From: Bradyrhizobium betae
GTDB lineage: Bacteria > Pseudomonadota > Alphaproteobacteria > Rhizobiales > Xanthobacteraceae
Direction of reading: 5' to 3'
Assembly: GCF_004123905.1 (NCBI RefSeq)
Contig: NZ_MZXW01000020.1
Span: 62,001 to 126,000, forward strand
Length of the DNA: 64,000 nt
Shown: piece after piece, positions 10,272-19,343 of the stretch
Numbering within the stretch: position 1 is the stretch's first letter
How the letters are laid out: each line of letters starts with the position of its first letter
Made by a program: the position numbers and the translations under genes
The notes under the pieces: model-generated
The model's database searches: none
The model's input: the letters and a program-made list of their open reading frames with translations, nothing else
Told to the model about the DNA's origin: nothing

Positions 10272-12365
10272 ATGCAAAAGCAGCGTTCGGTCGCCCGTAT
10301 CCTCGGGGCGGTGGTTGGGTCTCTCGGCCTCATCCTTGTCGTCATCTGCACCTACGCCCTGAAGCTGGCGGTGGCGCGCTATGCGGACAGCAACCGCATC
10401 GTCTCGCTCGCCGTCGCCAGCCGCGACCTGACCAACACGCTGGTGATCTTTCGCCTCGAGCGCGGTGACACGCTGAGCTATCTCGCGGCGGCCGCTCCCG
10501 CGCCCGACAGCGTCATGAGCAGCCTCGCCGAGCAGCGCGCGACTGTGACGAAGAATTACGCGCAGGCTTTGCAGAGCCTCGCCTCGGTCGATGCGCCCGG
10601 CCTCACCGAGAAGCTCGACAAGCTCCGCGGCATCTGGGCGCAGCTCGAGGAGCTGCGGCCGCGCGCGATCACTGCGCTGAAGCAGGAGAAGAGCGCGCGT
10701 GAAGCCAACCTGACGCCGGGCTGGGCCAAGGTCAGCGACGCTTATATGGACGCGATCGGCGACGTCACCGCCCATGTCGACAATGCGATGACGCTGATCG
10801 ATCCCGTGGTCGATCGTCTCCTGATCGCCAAGCAGGCCTCCTGGCAGGCCCGTGCCAATGCCGGCCAGACCATTCTCGTTCAGTTCTCCTCGATCCTCGC
10901 CAACAAGACCTGGACCGCTGCCGATGGTGTCCTGTTCGCCGATCTCCGCGGCCGCATCCAGCAGTCCTGGCTCGTGGTGCGTGACCTCAGCCCGAATGTG
11001 GCCTCGCCCGAACTGCTCCAGGCGATCCGTAACGCGGAGCCGGAAATCTCCGGCGCGCTCAGCGACGAGCGCAATGCCATTGCCACCAAGCTGCTGGCGG
11101 GTGAGCCCGCCGGCGTCGCCGGCATCGACTACCGCGATCGCCAGCTTGTCGGCGCCAACAACGTCGTCATCGTCACGCAGACCGCGCTCGCCAACATGAT
11201 CTCACGGGCCGAGGACGGCGCCTCGCGCGCCCGCGTCACGCTGATCCTGTTCGGCCTGCTGGTGCCGGCCTCGCTGGCGCTGACGATCGGCGGGATGATG
11301 TTGATGCGTAACCGGGTGACGCGTCCGCTCACCGCGATCACCGGAATCATGACCCGTTTCGCTGCGCATGATTTTGCCGGCGAAGTGCCGGGCCTCGACC
11401 GCAATGACGAGATCGGCCGCATGGCCGCCGCGTTGCAAGTCTTCAAGGACGCCATGATCAATGCCGAGCGCCTGTCCGGCGATCAGGCCGTCGAGCGCGC
11501 CGACAAGGAGAAGCGGGCATCCGAAATGTCCGGCCTCGTGCGGCAGTTCGAAAGCCGCATCGGCCAGATGGTGCAGGCGCTGTCGAGCGCATCGGGCGAG
11601 CTGGAGACGACGGCGCGCTCGATGTCGGGCACGGCAGCCGAAGCCCAGACCCAGGCCGGCTCGGCTTCGACCCTTGCCGATCAGGTCGGCAGCGGCGTGC
11701 AGACAGTCGCGGCTGCGGCCGAAGAGCTCAACGCTTCCATTCGCGAGATCAACCGCCAGGTCGAGCAGGCGACGCGGGCCACCGAGCAGGCCGTGGTCAC
11801 CGTCAAGGAGACCGACAGCACCATGCGCGCGCTCGCCGACGGCGCCGATCGCATCGGCGAGGTCATTGGCCTCATCACCTCGATCGCCGGCCAGACCAAT
11901 CTGCTGGCGCTGAACGCAACCATCGAAGCCGCCCGCGCCGGTGAATCCGGCCGGGGCTTTGCGGTCGTGGCGAGCGAGGTGAAGAACCTGGCCTCACAGA
12001 CGGCGAAGGCCACTGAGGAGATCAGCGCCCAGATCACGGAGATCCAGGGTGCGACGCAGAGGGCGGTCTCGGCGATCGACGGCATCGTCAAGACCATCGA
12101 GGAAGTCTCGAGCATAAACCGCGTCATCGCCGCGGCCATCGAGGAGCAGAACAAGGCCACCGCCGAGATCGCCAACACCGTGCAGCACACGGCGGAAGCG
12201 ACCTCGACCGTGACGCGCAACATCGCCAGCGTCTCGTCGGCAGCCGACGAGACCGGCCGCGCCGCCTCCGGCGTGCTGAAGGCCGCAGCCAATCTGTCCA
12301 GCCAGTCGTCTTCGCTGACGTCGGAGGTCGACGGCTTCATCAGCCAGGTAAGGGCGGTCGCGTAA
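10272..12365 (+). CDS. Methyl-accepting chemotaxis protein
   Basis: Transmembrane chemoreceptor of 697 residues. Helix 1 is at about 8-32, then a largely helical periplasmic sensor domain to about residue 320, helix 2 at about 318-345, HAMP at about 347-396 and the cytoplasmic signalling coiled coil from about 430 to 690. The CheA/CheW-binding hairpin tip near residue 545 is the canonical GQTNLLALNATIEAARAGE. There is no C-terminal CheR-tethering pentapeptide. The ligand is unknown. It stands alone, without other che genes nearby. Confidence 0.95.
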   Translation: MQKQRSVARILGAVVGSLGLILVVICTYALKLAVARYADSNRIVSLAVASRDLTNTLVIFRLERGDTLSYLAAAAPAPDSVMSSLAEQRATVTKNYAQALQSLASVDAPGLTEKLDKLRGIWAQLEELRPRAITALKQEKSAREANLTPGWAKVSDAYMDAIGDVTAHVDNAMTLIDPVVDRLLIAKQASWQARANAGQTILVQFSSILANKTWTAADGVLFADLRGRIQQSWLVVRDLSPNVASPELLQAIRNAEPEISGALSDERNAIATKLLAGEPAGVAGIDYRDRQLVGANNVVIVTQTALANMISRAEDGASRARVTLILFGLLVPASLALTIGGMMLMRNRVTRPLTAITGIMTRFAAHDFAGEVPGLDRNDEIGRMAAALQVFKDAMINAERLSGDQAVERADKEKRASEMSGLVRQFESRIGQMVQALSSASGELETTARSMSGTAAEAQTQAGSASTLADQVGSGVQTVAAAAEELNASIREINRQVEQATRATEQAVVTVKETDSTMRALADGADRIGEVIGLITSIAGQTNLLALNATIEAARAGESGRGFAVVASEVKNLASQTAKATEEISAQITEIQGATQRAVSAIDGIVKTIEEVSSINRVIAAAIEEQNKATAEIANTVQHTAEATSTVTRNIASVSSAADETGRAASGVLKAAANLSSQSSSLTSEVDGFISQVRAVA

Positions 12366-12460
12366 GCCTGGCGAGAGGGGCGGTAATTCCGAGGGTCCGT
12401 CGCAATCAGGCTGCAGTGGGCCTTCTCGCGTCACCGTGTCACGTTGGCCTCCGGTATACA

Positions 12461-12476
12461 TGGCACACGAATTGCT
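12461..12476 (+). promoter_or_regulatory. Sigma-54 (RpoN) promoter of the glutaminase gene
   Basis: TGGCAC (12461-12466) and TTGC (12472-12475) match the -24/-12 consensus, and exactly 10 bases separate the invariant GG and GC. The start codon chosen for the glutaminase lies 31 bases downstream, leaving a leader of about 20 bases. A nitrogen-related gene behind a sigma-54 promoter makes biological sense. No clear NtrC site was recognised upstream. Confidence 0.75.
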
Positions 12477-12506
12477 TCGATTTTGGGCGAATCGAGGTGT
12501 GAGATC

Positions 12507-14381
12507 GTGGACGCCCAGACCAGCCGTTCGCCCAGTGCCGCCAGCGCGCGCCGATCGACCGGATATCCCACCAAGCCACCGCTCCGGCGTTTCCTGACCG
12601 ATTGCCACGCGGAATTCCGTACCGATCATTCGGGCGAGCTCGCCGACTACATCCCCGAGCTGCAGCGTGCCAACCCCGACCATTTCGGCATCGCGCTCGT
12701 TACCATCGACGGCCATGTCTATGAGGTCGGCGACAGCGCGGTACCGTTCACGATCCAGTCGGTCTCGAAAGCGTTCGTCTTCGCACTGGCGCTGGAGATG
12801 GTCGGCGAGGAGCGGGTGGCGGCCACTATCGGCGTCGAGCCGAGCGGCGAGGCCTTCAATTCGATCCGGCTCACCAACGACAACCGTCCGTTCAACCCGA
12901 TGGTCAATGCCGGCGCCATCGCCTGCTCGGGCCTGATCTACGAGGTCGACGGGAAGGGCGCCTTCGAGCGCGTCCGCGCAAAGCTCGGCGCGTTCGCCGG
13001 CCGCGAGCTCGGCGTTGACGAGGCCGTGCACGCGTCGGAGACCGCAACAGGCAATCGTAACCGGGCGATTGCCTGGCTGCTGCGGAACTACGCGGTGCTG
13101 CCCGACGACGTCGATGCCGTGCTCGACGTCTATTTCCGCCAATGCGCGATCCTGGTCACCGCGCGCGATCTCGCGGTGATGGCGGCGACGCTCGCCAACC
13201 GCGGCATCAATCCGGTGACGGGGGTGCAGGTGATCACGCCGCACATCGTTGCGCGTACGCTGTCGGTGATGACGAGCTCGGGCATGTACGACTATGCCGG
13301 CGAGTGGACCTATCGCGTCGGCATCCCCGCCAAGAGCGGTGTCGGCGGCGGCATCGTGGCGGCGCTGCCCTCGCAGCTCGGGCTCGGCACCTTCTCGCCG
13401 CTGCTGGACAACCATTTCAACAGCGCGCGGGGCCTGAAGGTCTGCGAAGCGCTGTCGGCGCGGTTCGACCTGCACATGCTCAACCGCAATGCCGACGTCC
13501 GCACCAGCATCATGGCGGATTACGACATTTACGGCATCTCGTCGCGCCGCAGCCGCCAGCCGCGCGAGCAGCAGATCCTCGACGAGCGCCACAGCGACAT
13601 CCGCGTGCTCGAGCTGGTCGGCGCGATGAACTTCGGCACCATCGACTACGTCACGCGAAGGCTCACCAGCGAGCCGCCGAACGCGCCGCTGCTGATCATC
13701 GATTTCCGCCGCGTCCCCGACATCACCGCGGCCGGCGCCGAGTTGCTCGGCGAGACGTTGACTGCGCTCGGCAATGCCGGCGTCATCACCATTCTGTCGG
13801 GCTTCGAACAGACGTCTGCGGTGTGGGCCGCGATTTCGGCACGCACGCCGGAGCCGCGACGGCTGCGGCGGTTTGCGCTGCTCGACGATGCCATCGAATG
13901 GGCCGAGGACCAGGTGATCTACCGCTTCGGCGGCTTCACCGATGTCAAGGAGAGCGCCCATCTCGGCGAACAGGCGCTGCTGGGCGAGCTCGAGGCCGAC
14001 GAGATCGCCGCGATCATCAAGCTGTCCACCACGCGCAACTACGGCGCCGGCCAGCGCATCATCGCCGCCGGGGAGCCCGCCAATTCGCTGTTCTTCCTCC
14101 AGAGCGGCATGGTCAGCGTGAAGCTGCCGAGCGGCGTGCGCCTTGCGTCACTCGGGCCCGGCATGGCATTCGGCGAGATGGCGATCCTGGAGCAAAGCCG
14201 CAGCGCCGACGTCGTCGCCGACACACCCGTCAGTTGCCTCGAATTGCCGCTCGACAGTTTTGCCGACTATCGGCGCGTGCATCCGGAGACGTCGCTGAAG
14301 ATCATGCGCAACCTTGCCGCGATCCTGGCGCGCCGGCTGGTCGCCGCCAACGCCAAGGTTGACCTGCTGAGCGCGTACTAA
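12507..14381 (+). CDS. glsA: Glutaminase fused to STAS and cyclic-nucleotide-binding domains
   Basis: Hydrolyses glutamine to glutamate and ammonia. The 624-residue protein is about twice the length of a simple glutaminase. Residues 25-330 are the serine-dependent glutaminase with the catalytic SVSK (Ser85, Lys88), NPMVNAGAI and KSGVGGG. Residues 365-470 are a STAS domain (LLIIDFRRVPDIT-AGAELL). Residues 490-605 are a Crp-type nucleotide-binding domain with FGEMAILEQ-RSADVV. I chose GTG at 12507, which has GAGG seven bases upstream and lies just downstream of the sigma-54 promoter; a longer frame from a TTG at 12444 would include that promoter. Confidence 0.9.
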   Translation: MDAQTSRSPSAASARRSTGYPTKPPLRRFLTDCHAEFRTDHSGELADYIPELQRANPDHFGIALVTIDGHVYEVGDSAVPFTIQSVSKAFVFALALEMVGEERVAATIGVEPSGEAFNSIRLTNDNRPFNPMVNAGAIACSGLIYEVDGKGAFERVRAKLGAFAGRELGVDEAVHASETATGNRNRAIAWLLRNYAVLPDDVDAVLDVYFRQCAILVTARDLAVMAATLANRGINPVTGVQVITPHIVARTLSVMTSSGMYDYAGEWTYRVGIPAKSGVGGGIVAALPSQLGLGTFSPLLDNHFNSARGLKVCEALSARFDLHMLNRNADVRTSIMADYDIYGISSRRSRQPREQQILDERHSDIRVLELVGAMNFGTIDYVTRRLTSEPPNAPLLIIDFRRVPDITAAGAELLGETLTALGNAGVITILSGFEQTSAVWAAISARTPEPRRLRRFALLDDAIEWAEDQVIYRFGGFTDVKESAHLGEQALLGELEADEIAAIIKLSTTRNYGAGQRIIAAGEPANSLFFLQSGMVSVKLPSGVRLASLGPGMAFGEMAILEQSRSADVVADTPVSCLELPLDSFADYRRVHPETSLKIMRNLAAILARRLVAANAKVDLLSAY

Positions 14382-14415
14382 GGACGCGACCACACAGCGG
14401 GCTGCGCCAATTCGC

Positions 14416-15204
14416 TCAGGGAATCGGCTCCATGCCGCTCGCGATGATCGTATCGCGCGCGGCGGGGGAGGCGAGGAATTTGATCAAGGCCCGGCCGGCC
14501 TCGGGCTCCTTCGAACCGGTGGCGATCCCCGCCGAGAAGATCGTGATCTTCTGCAACTCGTTCGGCAGCGGTCCGACGATGTCGATGCCCTTGACGTGCT
14601 TCAGCTCGCTGATCTGCTGAAAGCCGAGCTCGGCCTCGCCATGCGCGACGATCTCGCCGACCGGAGTGGCCGGAATCTTGCGCGCCTTGTCCTTCATGAC
14701 ATCGGCAATGCCGAGCTTCTCGAACATCTCGGTCGAGACGTAGACGCCGCTGGCGCTGTCCGAATAGGCGATGGTCTTCGCCGCGAGCAGCGCGCGCTTG
14801 ACCGCCTCCACCGAGCTGATGTCCGGCTTCGGCGCGCCTGATTTCACGGCAACTCCGATCGGCGATTTGGTGAGATCAACCTGGCTGCCGGCAACGACCT
14901 TGCCCTTGCCGGCGAGATCGGTGAGGGCATAGCCCACCATGATCAACACATCGGCCGCCTCGCCGCGATCGAGCCGGACCGGGATTGCATTGGTGGTGGT
15001 GCCCATCGACGGCCCGTAGGCGGTCAGCACCTTGTTGCCGGTGGCTTTCTCGAATTCCGGCACGAGCGCCTGATAGGCCGCCGTCAGGCCGCCTGAAATC
15101 ATCACCCGGACTTCGGCAGCGTCGGACGCGCCGGTGAGCCACACGAGACCCAGCAGGCCCAAGGCGAGGTTGCGGAATGTTGCTGATGTCGATGTCATCG
15201 TCAT
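14416..15204 (-). CDS. ModA-like periplasmic substrate-binding protein
   Basis: A 262-residue secreted binding protein of the molybdate-type (ModA) family. A signal peptide covers about residues 1-28 (FRNLALGLLGLVWLTGASDA), followed by the mature start VRVMISGGLTAAYQALVPEFEKATG. PSMGTTTNAIPVRLDRGE-ADVLIMV and GFQQISELKHVKG are typical of the family. No modB or modC permease genes are adjacent, so ligand and partner are uncertain; many orphan relatives of this type exist. I chose ATG at 15204 with GGAG a few bases upstream. It lies 10 bp after queF on the same strand. Confidence 0.82.
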   Translation of the reverse strand: MTMTSTSATFRNLALGLLGLVWLTGASDAAEVRVMISGGLTAAYQALVPEFEKATGNKVLTAYGPSMGTTTNAIPVRLDRGEAADVLIMVGYALTDLAGKGKVVAGSQVDLTKSPIGVAVKSGAPKPDISSVEAVKRALLAAKTIAYSDSASGVYVSTEMFEKLGIADVMKDKARKIPATPVGEIVAHGEAELGFQQISELKHVKGIDIVGPLPNELQKITIFSAGIATGSKEPEAGRALIKFLASPAARDTIIASGMEPIP

Positions 15205-15214
15205 TTGTCTCCAA

Positions 15215-15691
15215 CTAACCCCGCCCGCGATACGGCGCGACACCTTGCTCGGGCACCCACATGCCCTTCGGCACGCGGCCGGTCTGCCAGAACACGTCGA
15301 TCGGGATGCCGCCGCGCGGATACCAGTAGCCGCCGATGCGCAGCCATTTCGGCTTGATCTCGGCTGCGATGCGCTTGCCGATCATCACGGTGCAATCCTC
15401 GTGGAAGGCGCCATGATTGCGGAAGCTCGCGATGTAGAGTTTGAGCGATTTCGACTCCAGCAGCCATTGGCCCGGCGCGTAGTCGATCATCAGATGGGCG
15501 AAATCCGGCTGGCCCGTGACCGGGCAGAGCGAGGTGAATTCCGGCGCGGTGAAACGGACCAGATAGTCGGTGTCCGCTTGCGGATTGGGCACGCGGTCGA
15601 GCTTGGCCTTCTCGGGCGTATCGGGCCATTCCACGGCGCGGCCAAGCTGCAGAGCAGGGGAATTGTTCGATTTGCTGGGTTTTTTCGACAT
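15215..15691 (-). CDS. queF: NADPH-dependent 7-cyano-7-deazaguanine reductase QueF
   Basis: Reduces preQ0 to preQ1 in queuosine tRNA modification. The 158-residue protein is of the short, unimodular type. It has the catalytic Cys in EFTSLCPVTGQPDFAH with its downstream aspartate, the NADPH/substrate signature ESKSLKLY and the histidine-containing FRNHGAFHEDC. Other queuosine genes are not in the window. A ModA-like gene follows 10 bp downstream, so the two may share a transcript, though no functional link is evident. Confidence 0.95.
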   Translation of the reverse strand: MSKKPSKSNNSPALQLGRAVEWPDTPEKAKLDRVPNPQADTDYLVRFTAPEFTSLCPVTGQPDFAHLMIDYAPGQWLLESKSLKLYIASFRNHGAFHEDCTVMIGKRIAAEIKPKWLRIGGYWYPRGGIPIDVFWQTGRVPKGMWVPEQGVAPYRGRG

Positions 15692-15817
15692 GAGGCCGCC
15701 TCCGGTGCGGCCCTCTTAGCCAATCATCGGGCGGCCGTCACCCGGCCTTTTCCACTTCGATGCATTGCGGTAGAAGCAGCGCCAACTGCCCCCCTTGTTC
15801 CCCGGAAAGAGGCTCCC

Positions 15818-17101
15818 ATGACCGCCATCATCGACATCATCGGCCGCGAAATTCTCGATAGCCGTGGCAACCCCACCGTCGAGGTCGACGTCGTGCTGGA
15901 AGATGGCGCGCTCGGCCGCGCTGCGGTGCCGTCTGGCGCCTCGACCGGCGCCCATGAGGCGGTGGAACTGCGCGACGGCGACAAGGCCCGCTATCTCGGC
16001 AAGGGCGTCACCAAGGCGGTCGGCGCCGTCAACGGCGAGATATTCGAGGCCCTGAGCGGTCTCGATGTCGAGCAGCAGGCCCAGCTCGACCAGATCATGA
16101 TCGACCTCGACGGGACGCCCAACAAGAGCCGGCTCGGCGCCAACGCCATCCTCGGCGTGTCGCTCGCCTGCGCGAAGGCTGCCGCGAACTCGCTCGACAT
16201 GCCGCTCTACCGTTACGTCGGCGGCACCTCGGCGCGCCTCTTGCCGGTGCCGATGATGAACATCATCAATGGCGGCGTGCATGCCGACAACCCGATCGAC
16301 TTCCAGGAGTTCATGATCCTCCCCGTGGGCGCGTCCTCCTTCGCCGAGGGCCTGCGCTACGGCGCGGAGGTGTTCCACACGCTGAAGTCCGAATTGAAGA
16401 AGGCCGGCCACAACACCAATGTCGGCGACGAGGGCGGTTTTGCCCCGAACCTGCCGTCGGCTGATGCCGCGCTCGAATTCGTCATGAACGCGATCGGCAA
16501 GGCTGGTTACAAGGCGGGCACCGACATCGTCATCGGCCTCGACTGCGCCTCGACCGAGTTCTTCAAGGACGGCAAGTATGTCTATGAAGGCGAAGGCAAG
16601 ACCCGCTCGATCTCCGAGCAGGCGAAGTACCTCGCCGACCTCGTCGGCCGCTATCCGATCGTGACCATCGAGGACGGCATGTCGGAAGACGACATGGACG
16701 GCTGGAAGGAGATCACGGACCTCATCGGCAAGAAGTGCCAGCTGGTCGGCGACGATCTCTTCGTCACCAACGTCAAGCGTCTCGCCGAAGGCATCAAAGC
16801 CGGCCGCGCCAACTCGATCCTGATCAAGGTCAACCAGATCGGCACGCTGACCGAGACGCTGGCCGCCGTCGAGATGGCCCACAAGGCCGGCTACACTTCG
16901 GTGATGTCGCACCGCTCCGGCGAAACCGAGGATTCCACCATCGCCGACCTCGCGGTCGCTACCAATTGCGGTCAGATCAAGACCGGCTCCCTTGCGCGTT
17001 CCGATCGCACCGCCAAATACAACCAGCTCCTGCGCATCGAGCAGCAGCTCGGCAAGCAGGCGCTCTACGGCGGCAAGGCGGCACTGAAGGCGCTGGCATA
17101 A
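15818..17101 (+). CDS. eno: Enolase
   Basis: Converts 2-phosphoglycerate to phosphoenolpyruvate in glycolysis; enolase is also a degradosome component in some bacteria. The protein has 427 residues, the normal length. Visible motifs are the N-terminal IIGREILDSRGNPTVEVD, the mobile loop SGASTGAHEA, the Mg ligand region GDDLFVTN and the signature ILIKVNQIGTLTETL followed by SHRSGETED. The open frame extends upstream to 15134, but the family start is ATG 15818. A zinc-dehydrogenase-like gene follows 33 bp downstream. Confidence 0.98.
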   Translation: MTAIIDIIGREILDSRGNPTVEVDVVLEDGALGRAAVPSGASTGAHEAVELRDGDKARYLGKGVTKAVGAVNGEIFEALSGLDVEQQAQLDQIMIDLDGTPNKSRLGANAILGVSLACAKAAANSLDMPLYRYVGGTSARLLPVPMMNIINGGVHADNPIDFQEFMILPVGASSFAEGLRYGAEVFHTLKSELKKAGHNTNVGDEGGFAPNLPSADAALEFVMNAIGKAGYKAGTDIVIGLDCASTEFFKDGKYVYEGEGKTRSISEQAKYLADLVGRYPIVTIEDGMSEDDMDGWKEITDLIGKKCQLVGDDLFVTNVKRLAEGIKAGRANSILIKVNQIGTLTETLAAVEMAHKAGYTSVMSHRSGETEDSTIADLAVATNCGQIKTGSLARSDRTAKYNQLLRIEQQLGKQALYGGKAALKALA

Positions 17102-17134
17102 GCCAGCGCTTCAACAAGACCAGGGAGGATCGAT

Positions 17135-18268
17135 ATGAGCGACGGCAAGACCGGCCTGCAACTGCGTTCGCTGATCAAAAAGAGCGGCGAGCTCGAAATC
17201 TCTCTGCTCGACGTGCCGACCCCCGAGCCCGGCCCGGACGAGGTCGTCGTCCGCGTCGAGGCGGCGCCGATCAATCCGTCCGACCTCGGGCTCCTGATCG
17301 GCGCGGCCGACATGAGCACGGCGAAGGCTTCCGGTGGCAAGGATGCCCCTGTTATCACCGCGAAGGTGCCGGAAGGCGCGATGCGGGCGATGGCAGCACG
17401 GCTCGACGAATCCATGCCGGTTGGTAACGAAGGCGCGGGCGTCGTCATCCGCACCGGTTCGTCCGATGCCGCGAAGGCGCTGATGGGCAAGACCGTCGCC
17501 ATGATCGGCGGCGCGATGTATGCGCAGTACCGTACCCTGAAAGTGCGTGAGTGCCTGCCGCTGCCTGAAGGCACCACGCCGGCGGAAGGCGCCTCCTGCT
17601 TCGTCAATCCGCTCACCGCGCTCGGCATGACCGAGACCATGCGGCGCGAGGGCCACAAGGCGCTGGTGCACACCGCGGCCGCCTCCAATCTCGGCCAGAT
17701 GCTGAACAAGATCTGCATCAAGGACGGCATTGCGCTGGTCAACATCGTCCGCAGCAAGGAGCAGGCCGAGATCCTGAAGAAGATCGGCGCCAAGCACGTC
17801 GTCGATTCCAGCGCACCTGATTTCCTCGACGATCTCACGGCCGCGCTGGTCGAGACCGGCGCCACCATCGCCTTCGACGCCATCGGCGGTGGCAGGCTTG
17901 CCGGCGACATCCTCAACTGCATGGAAATCGCGATCAACAAGACCGCGAAGGAGTACAGCCGTTACGGCTCCAACGTGCACAAGCAGGTCTATGTCTACGG
18001 CGGGCTCGACATCCGCCCGATCGAGCTGCCGCGCGGCTTCGGCATGGCCTGGGGCGTCGGCGGCTGGCTGCTGTTTCCGTTCCTGATGAAGATCGGGCAG
18101 GCGGACGGCGCCAGACTGCGCCAGCGCGTGGTCGACGAATTGAAGACCACCTTTGCGAGCCACTACACCAAGGTGGTGTCGCTTCAAGAGGCGCTCGATC
18201 CCGCCAACATCGCAGTGTATGCGAAACGGGCCACCGGCGAAAAATTCCTCATCAACCCGAATAAATAA
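17135..18268 (+). CDS. Zinc-type alcohol dehydrogenase/quinone oxidoreductase-like protein (MDR family)
   Basis: Medium-chain dehydrogenase/reductase of 377 residues. The N-terminal catalytic-like domain has VVVRVEAAPINPSDLGLL and GNEGAGVVI; a Rossmann domain begins near residue 180 (ALVHTAAASNLGQML) with the family-typical KHVVDSSAPDF. Cysteine ligands for catalytic zinc are not evident, so it is more like quinone oxidoreductases than alcohol dehydrogenases. An insertion (AAVEGAM-like region around residues 68-90) is longer than in typical members. It sits directly after eno and is followed by a strong terminator, so it may share the eno transcript. Substrate unknown. Confidence 0.82.
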   Translation: MSDGKTGLQLRSLIKKSGELEISLLDVPTPEPGPDEVVVRVEAAPINPSDLGLLIGAADMSTAKASGGKDAPVITAKVPEGAMRAMAARLDESMPVGNEGAGVVIRTGSSDAAKALMGKTVAMIGGAMYAQYRTLKVRECLPLPEGTTPAEGASCFVNPLTALGMTETMRREGHKALVHTAAASNLGQMLNKICIKDGIALVNIVRSKEQAEILKKIGAKHVVDSSAPDFLDDLTAALVETGATIAFDAIGGGRLAGDILNCMEIAINKTAKEYSRYGSNVHKQVYVYGGLDIRPIELPRGFGMAWGVGGWLLFPFLMKIGQADGARLRQRVVDELKTTFASHYTKVVSLQEALDPANIAVYAKRATGEKFLINPNK

Positions 18269-18294
18269 TCGTGACGTGCGATTTGCGCTGGAGA

Positions 18295-18327
18295 TCAGGC
18301 TGCCTCTTGGCGGCCTGATTGTTTTTA
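18295..18327 (+). terminator. Rho-independent terminator after the MDR dehydrogenase
   Basis: ATCAGGCTGCC (18295-18305) pairs with GGCGGCCTGAT (18310-18320) around a TCTT loop with a single G-T wobble, and is followed by TGTTTTT. It is the clearest intrinsic terminator in the window and ends the eno-dehydrogenase unit. Confidence 0.85.
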
Positions 18328-18605
18328 CGGGCGCGGCATCCTGCGGAACGGCCTGTCCAAACAAAAATGTCGAAAACAACCCCATGCACAGTAGAAATCG
18401 GTAGCGATTCCGGATTTCGGTGATACCGAATAAAAGTTGCGCCGTCGGGCAAAACAGGGGTATGGTGCCATGGTGGGCAGGCGCGACCATCCGCTTTCAC
18501 GAAACTCAGCGTTTCCAAACCCGATCGGTTCATGCACTTGCATCCATCGGTCCGGATCGCTTAAGTGCCGTCCGGCACTCCCACTCAAGCCCTCGAGGAT
18601 AATCC
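18328..18605. other. Intergenic region before the FMN reductase gene
   Basis: Together with the terminator this makes a 337-bp gap. I see no credible coding sequence. The stretch 18360-18470 contains AACCCCATGCACAG and GGGCAAAACAGGGG, resembling degenerate dispersed intergenic sequence of this genus, but no second copy occurs in the window. The promoter of the FMN reductase gene should lie in the right half. Confidence 0.4.
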
Positions 18606-19157
18606 ATGGCCTACAACATCGTCGTGATCGCCGGCAGCCTGCGCAAGGACAGCTTCTCGCTGAAGGTCGCCAATGCGCTGGCAAAGCTCGCACCCAGCTC
18701 ACTCAAGCTCGAGGTCATGACGCCGGCGGGCATCTCGTTCTTCAACCAGGACCTCGAGGGCGCACCGCCAGCGGACTGGCTGGCCTTCCGCGAAAAACTC
18801 CAGAAGTCCGACGGCGTCATCTTCGTGACGCCCGAATACAACCGCGCCATCCCGGGCGTGCTCAAGAACGCCATCGACGTCGCCTCGCGGCCCTATGGCA
18901 AGAGCTCGTTCAACGGCAAGCCGGTCGGCATCATCTCGAACTCGCCGGGCCCGCTCGGCGGCGTCAGCGCTGCCAAGACGCTGCAGAACATCCTGCCGGG
19001 CATTTCCGGCCCGATCATGCAGCAGCCGGAAGCCTATCTGAATGCTGTCGGCGACGCCTTCGATGCGGAGGGTAACCTGACCAAAGACTCCCTGAAGCCC
19101 GTGCTCCAGGCCTATATCGACGCCTTCGCCGCGCACGTGGCGAAGCATCACGGCTGA
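18606..19157 (+). CDS. NADPH-dependent FMN reductase
   Basis: Flavodoxin-fold oxidoreductase of 183 residues, of the ChrR/YieF-type NAD(P)H-dependent FMN/quinone reductase family. The FMN phosphate loop is IAGSLRKDSFSLKVA at residue 7, and the isoalloxazine-binding signature TPEYNRAIPGVLKNAIDVASRP is near residue 78, followed by GIISNSPGPLGG. It is probably a soluble enzyme reducing quinones or xenobiotics. It has its own upstream region and is followed by a palindromic repeat. Confidence 0.9.
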   Translation: MAYNIVVIAGSLRKDSFSLKVANALAKLAPSSLKLEVMTPAGISFFNQDLEGAPPADWLAFREKLQKSDGVIFVTPEYNRAIPGVLKNAIDVASRPYGKSSFNGKPVGIISNSPGPLGGVSAAKTLQNILPGISGPIMQQPEAYLNAVGDAFDAEGNLTKDSLKPVLQAYIDAFAAHVAKHHG

Positions 19158-19172
19158 GGCCACCCAGCTCTC

Positions 19173-19260
19173 CGTCATGCCCGGGCTTGTCCCGGGCATC
19201 CACGCTCTTCGTCATTGCAGGCAGAGGACGTGGATGGCCGGGACGAGCCCGGCCATGACG
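19173..19260. repeat. Large imperfect inverted repeat (REP-like)
   Basis: Two 32-bp arms, 19173-19204 and 19229-19260, are inverted copies of each other with only three or four differences; each begins CGTCATG and ends CATCCACG when read inward. The 24-bp centre forms the loop. The element is intergenic and typical of abundant palindromes in Bradyrhizobium-like chromosomes. It may also act as a terminator for the FMN reductase gene. Confidence 0.8.
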
Positions 19261-19343
19261 CGTGGAGACAGTGTGCCCCCGTTCCGGCCCGCGGGCATGG
19301 CGCAGTTAGCACTCCCTTAACCAAGCTGCCCCATCTTCCCAAG

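Noticed and set aside
11994..13961. 655-codon minus-strand open frame over the chemoreceptor and glutaminase
   Set aside because: Antisense shadow of two well-supported genes, no signal peptide, motif or ribosome site.
15692..15817. preQ1 riboswitch upstream of queF
   Set aside because: The short region before queF lacks a recognisable preQ1 aptamer; only a GC-rich hairpin near the start is visible.
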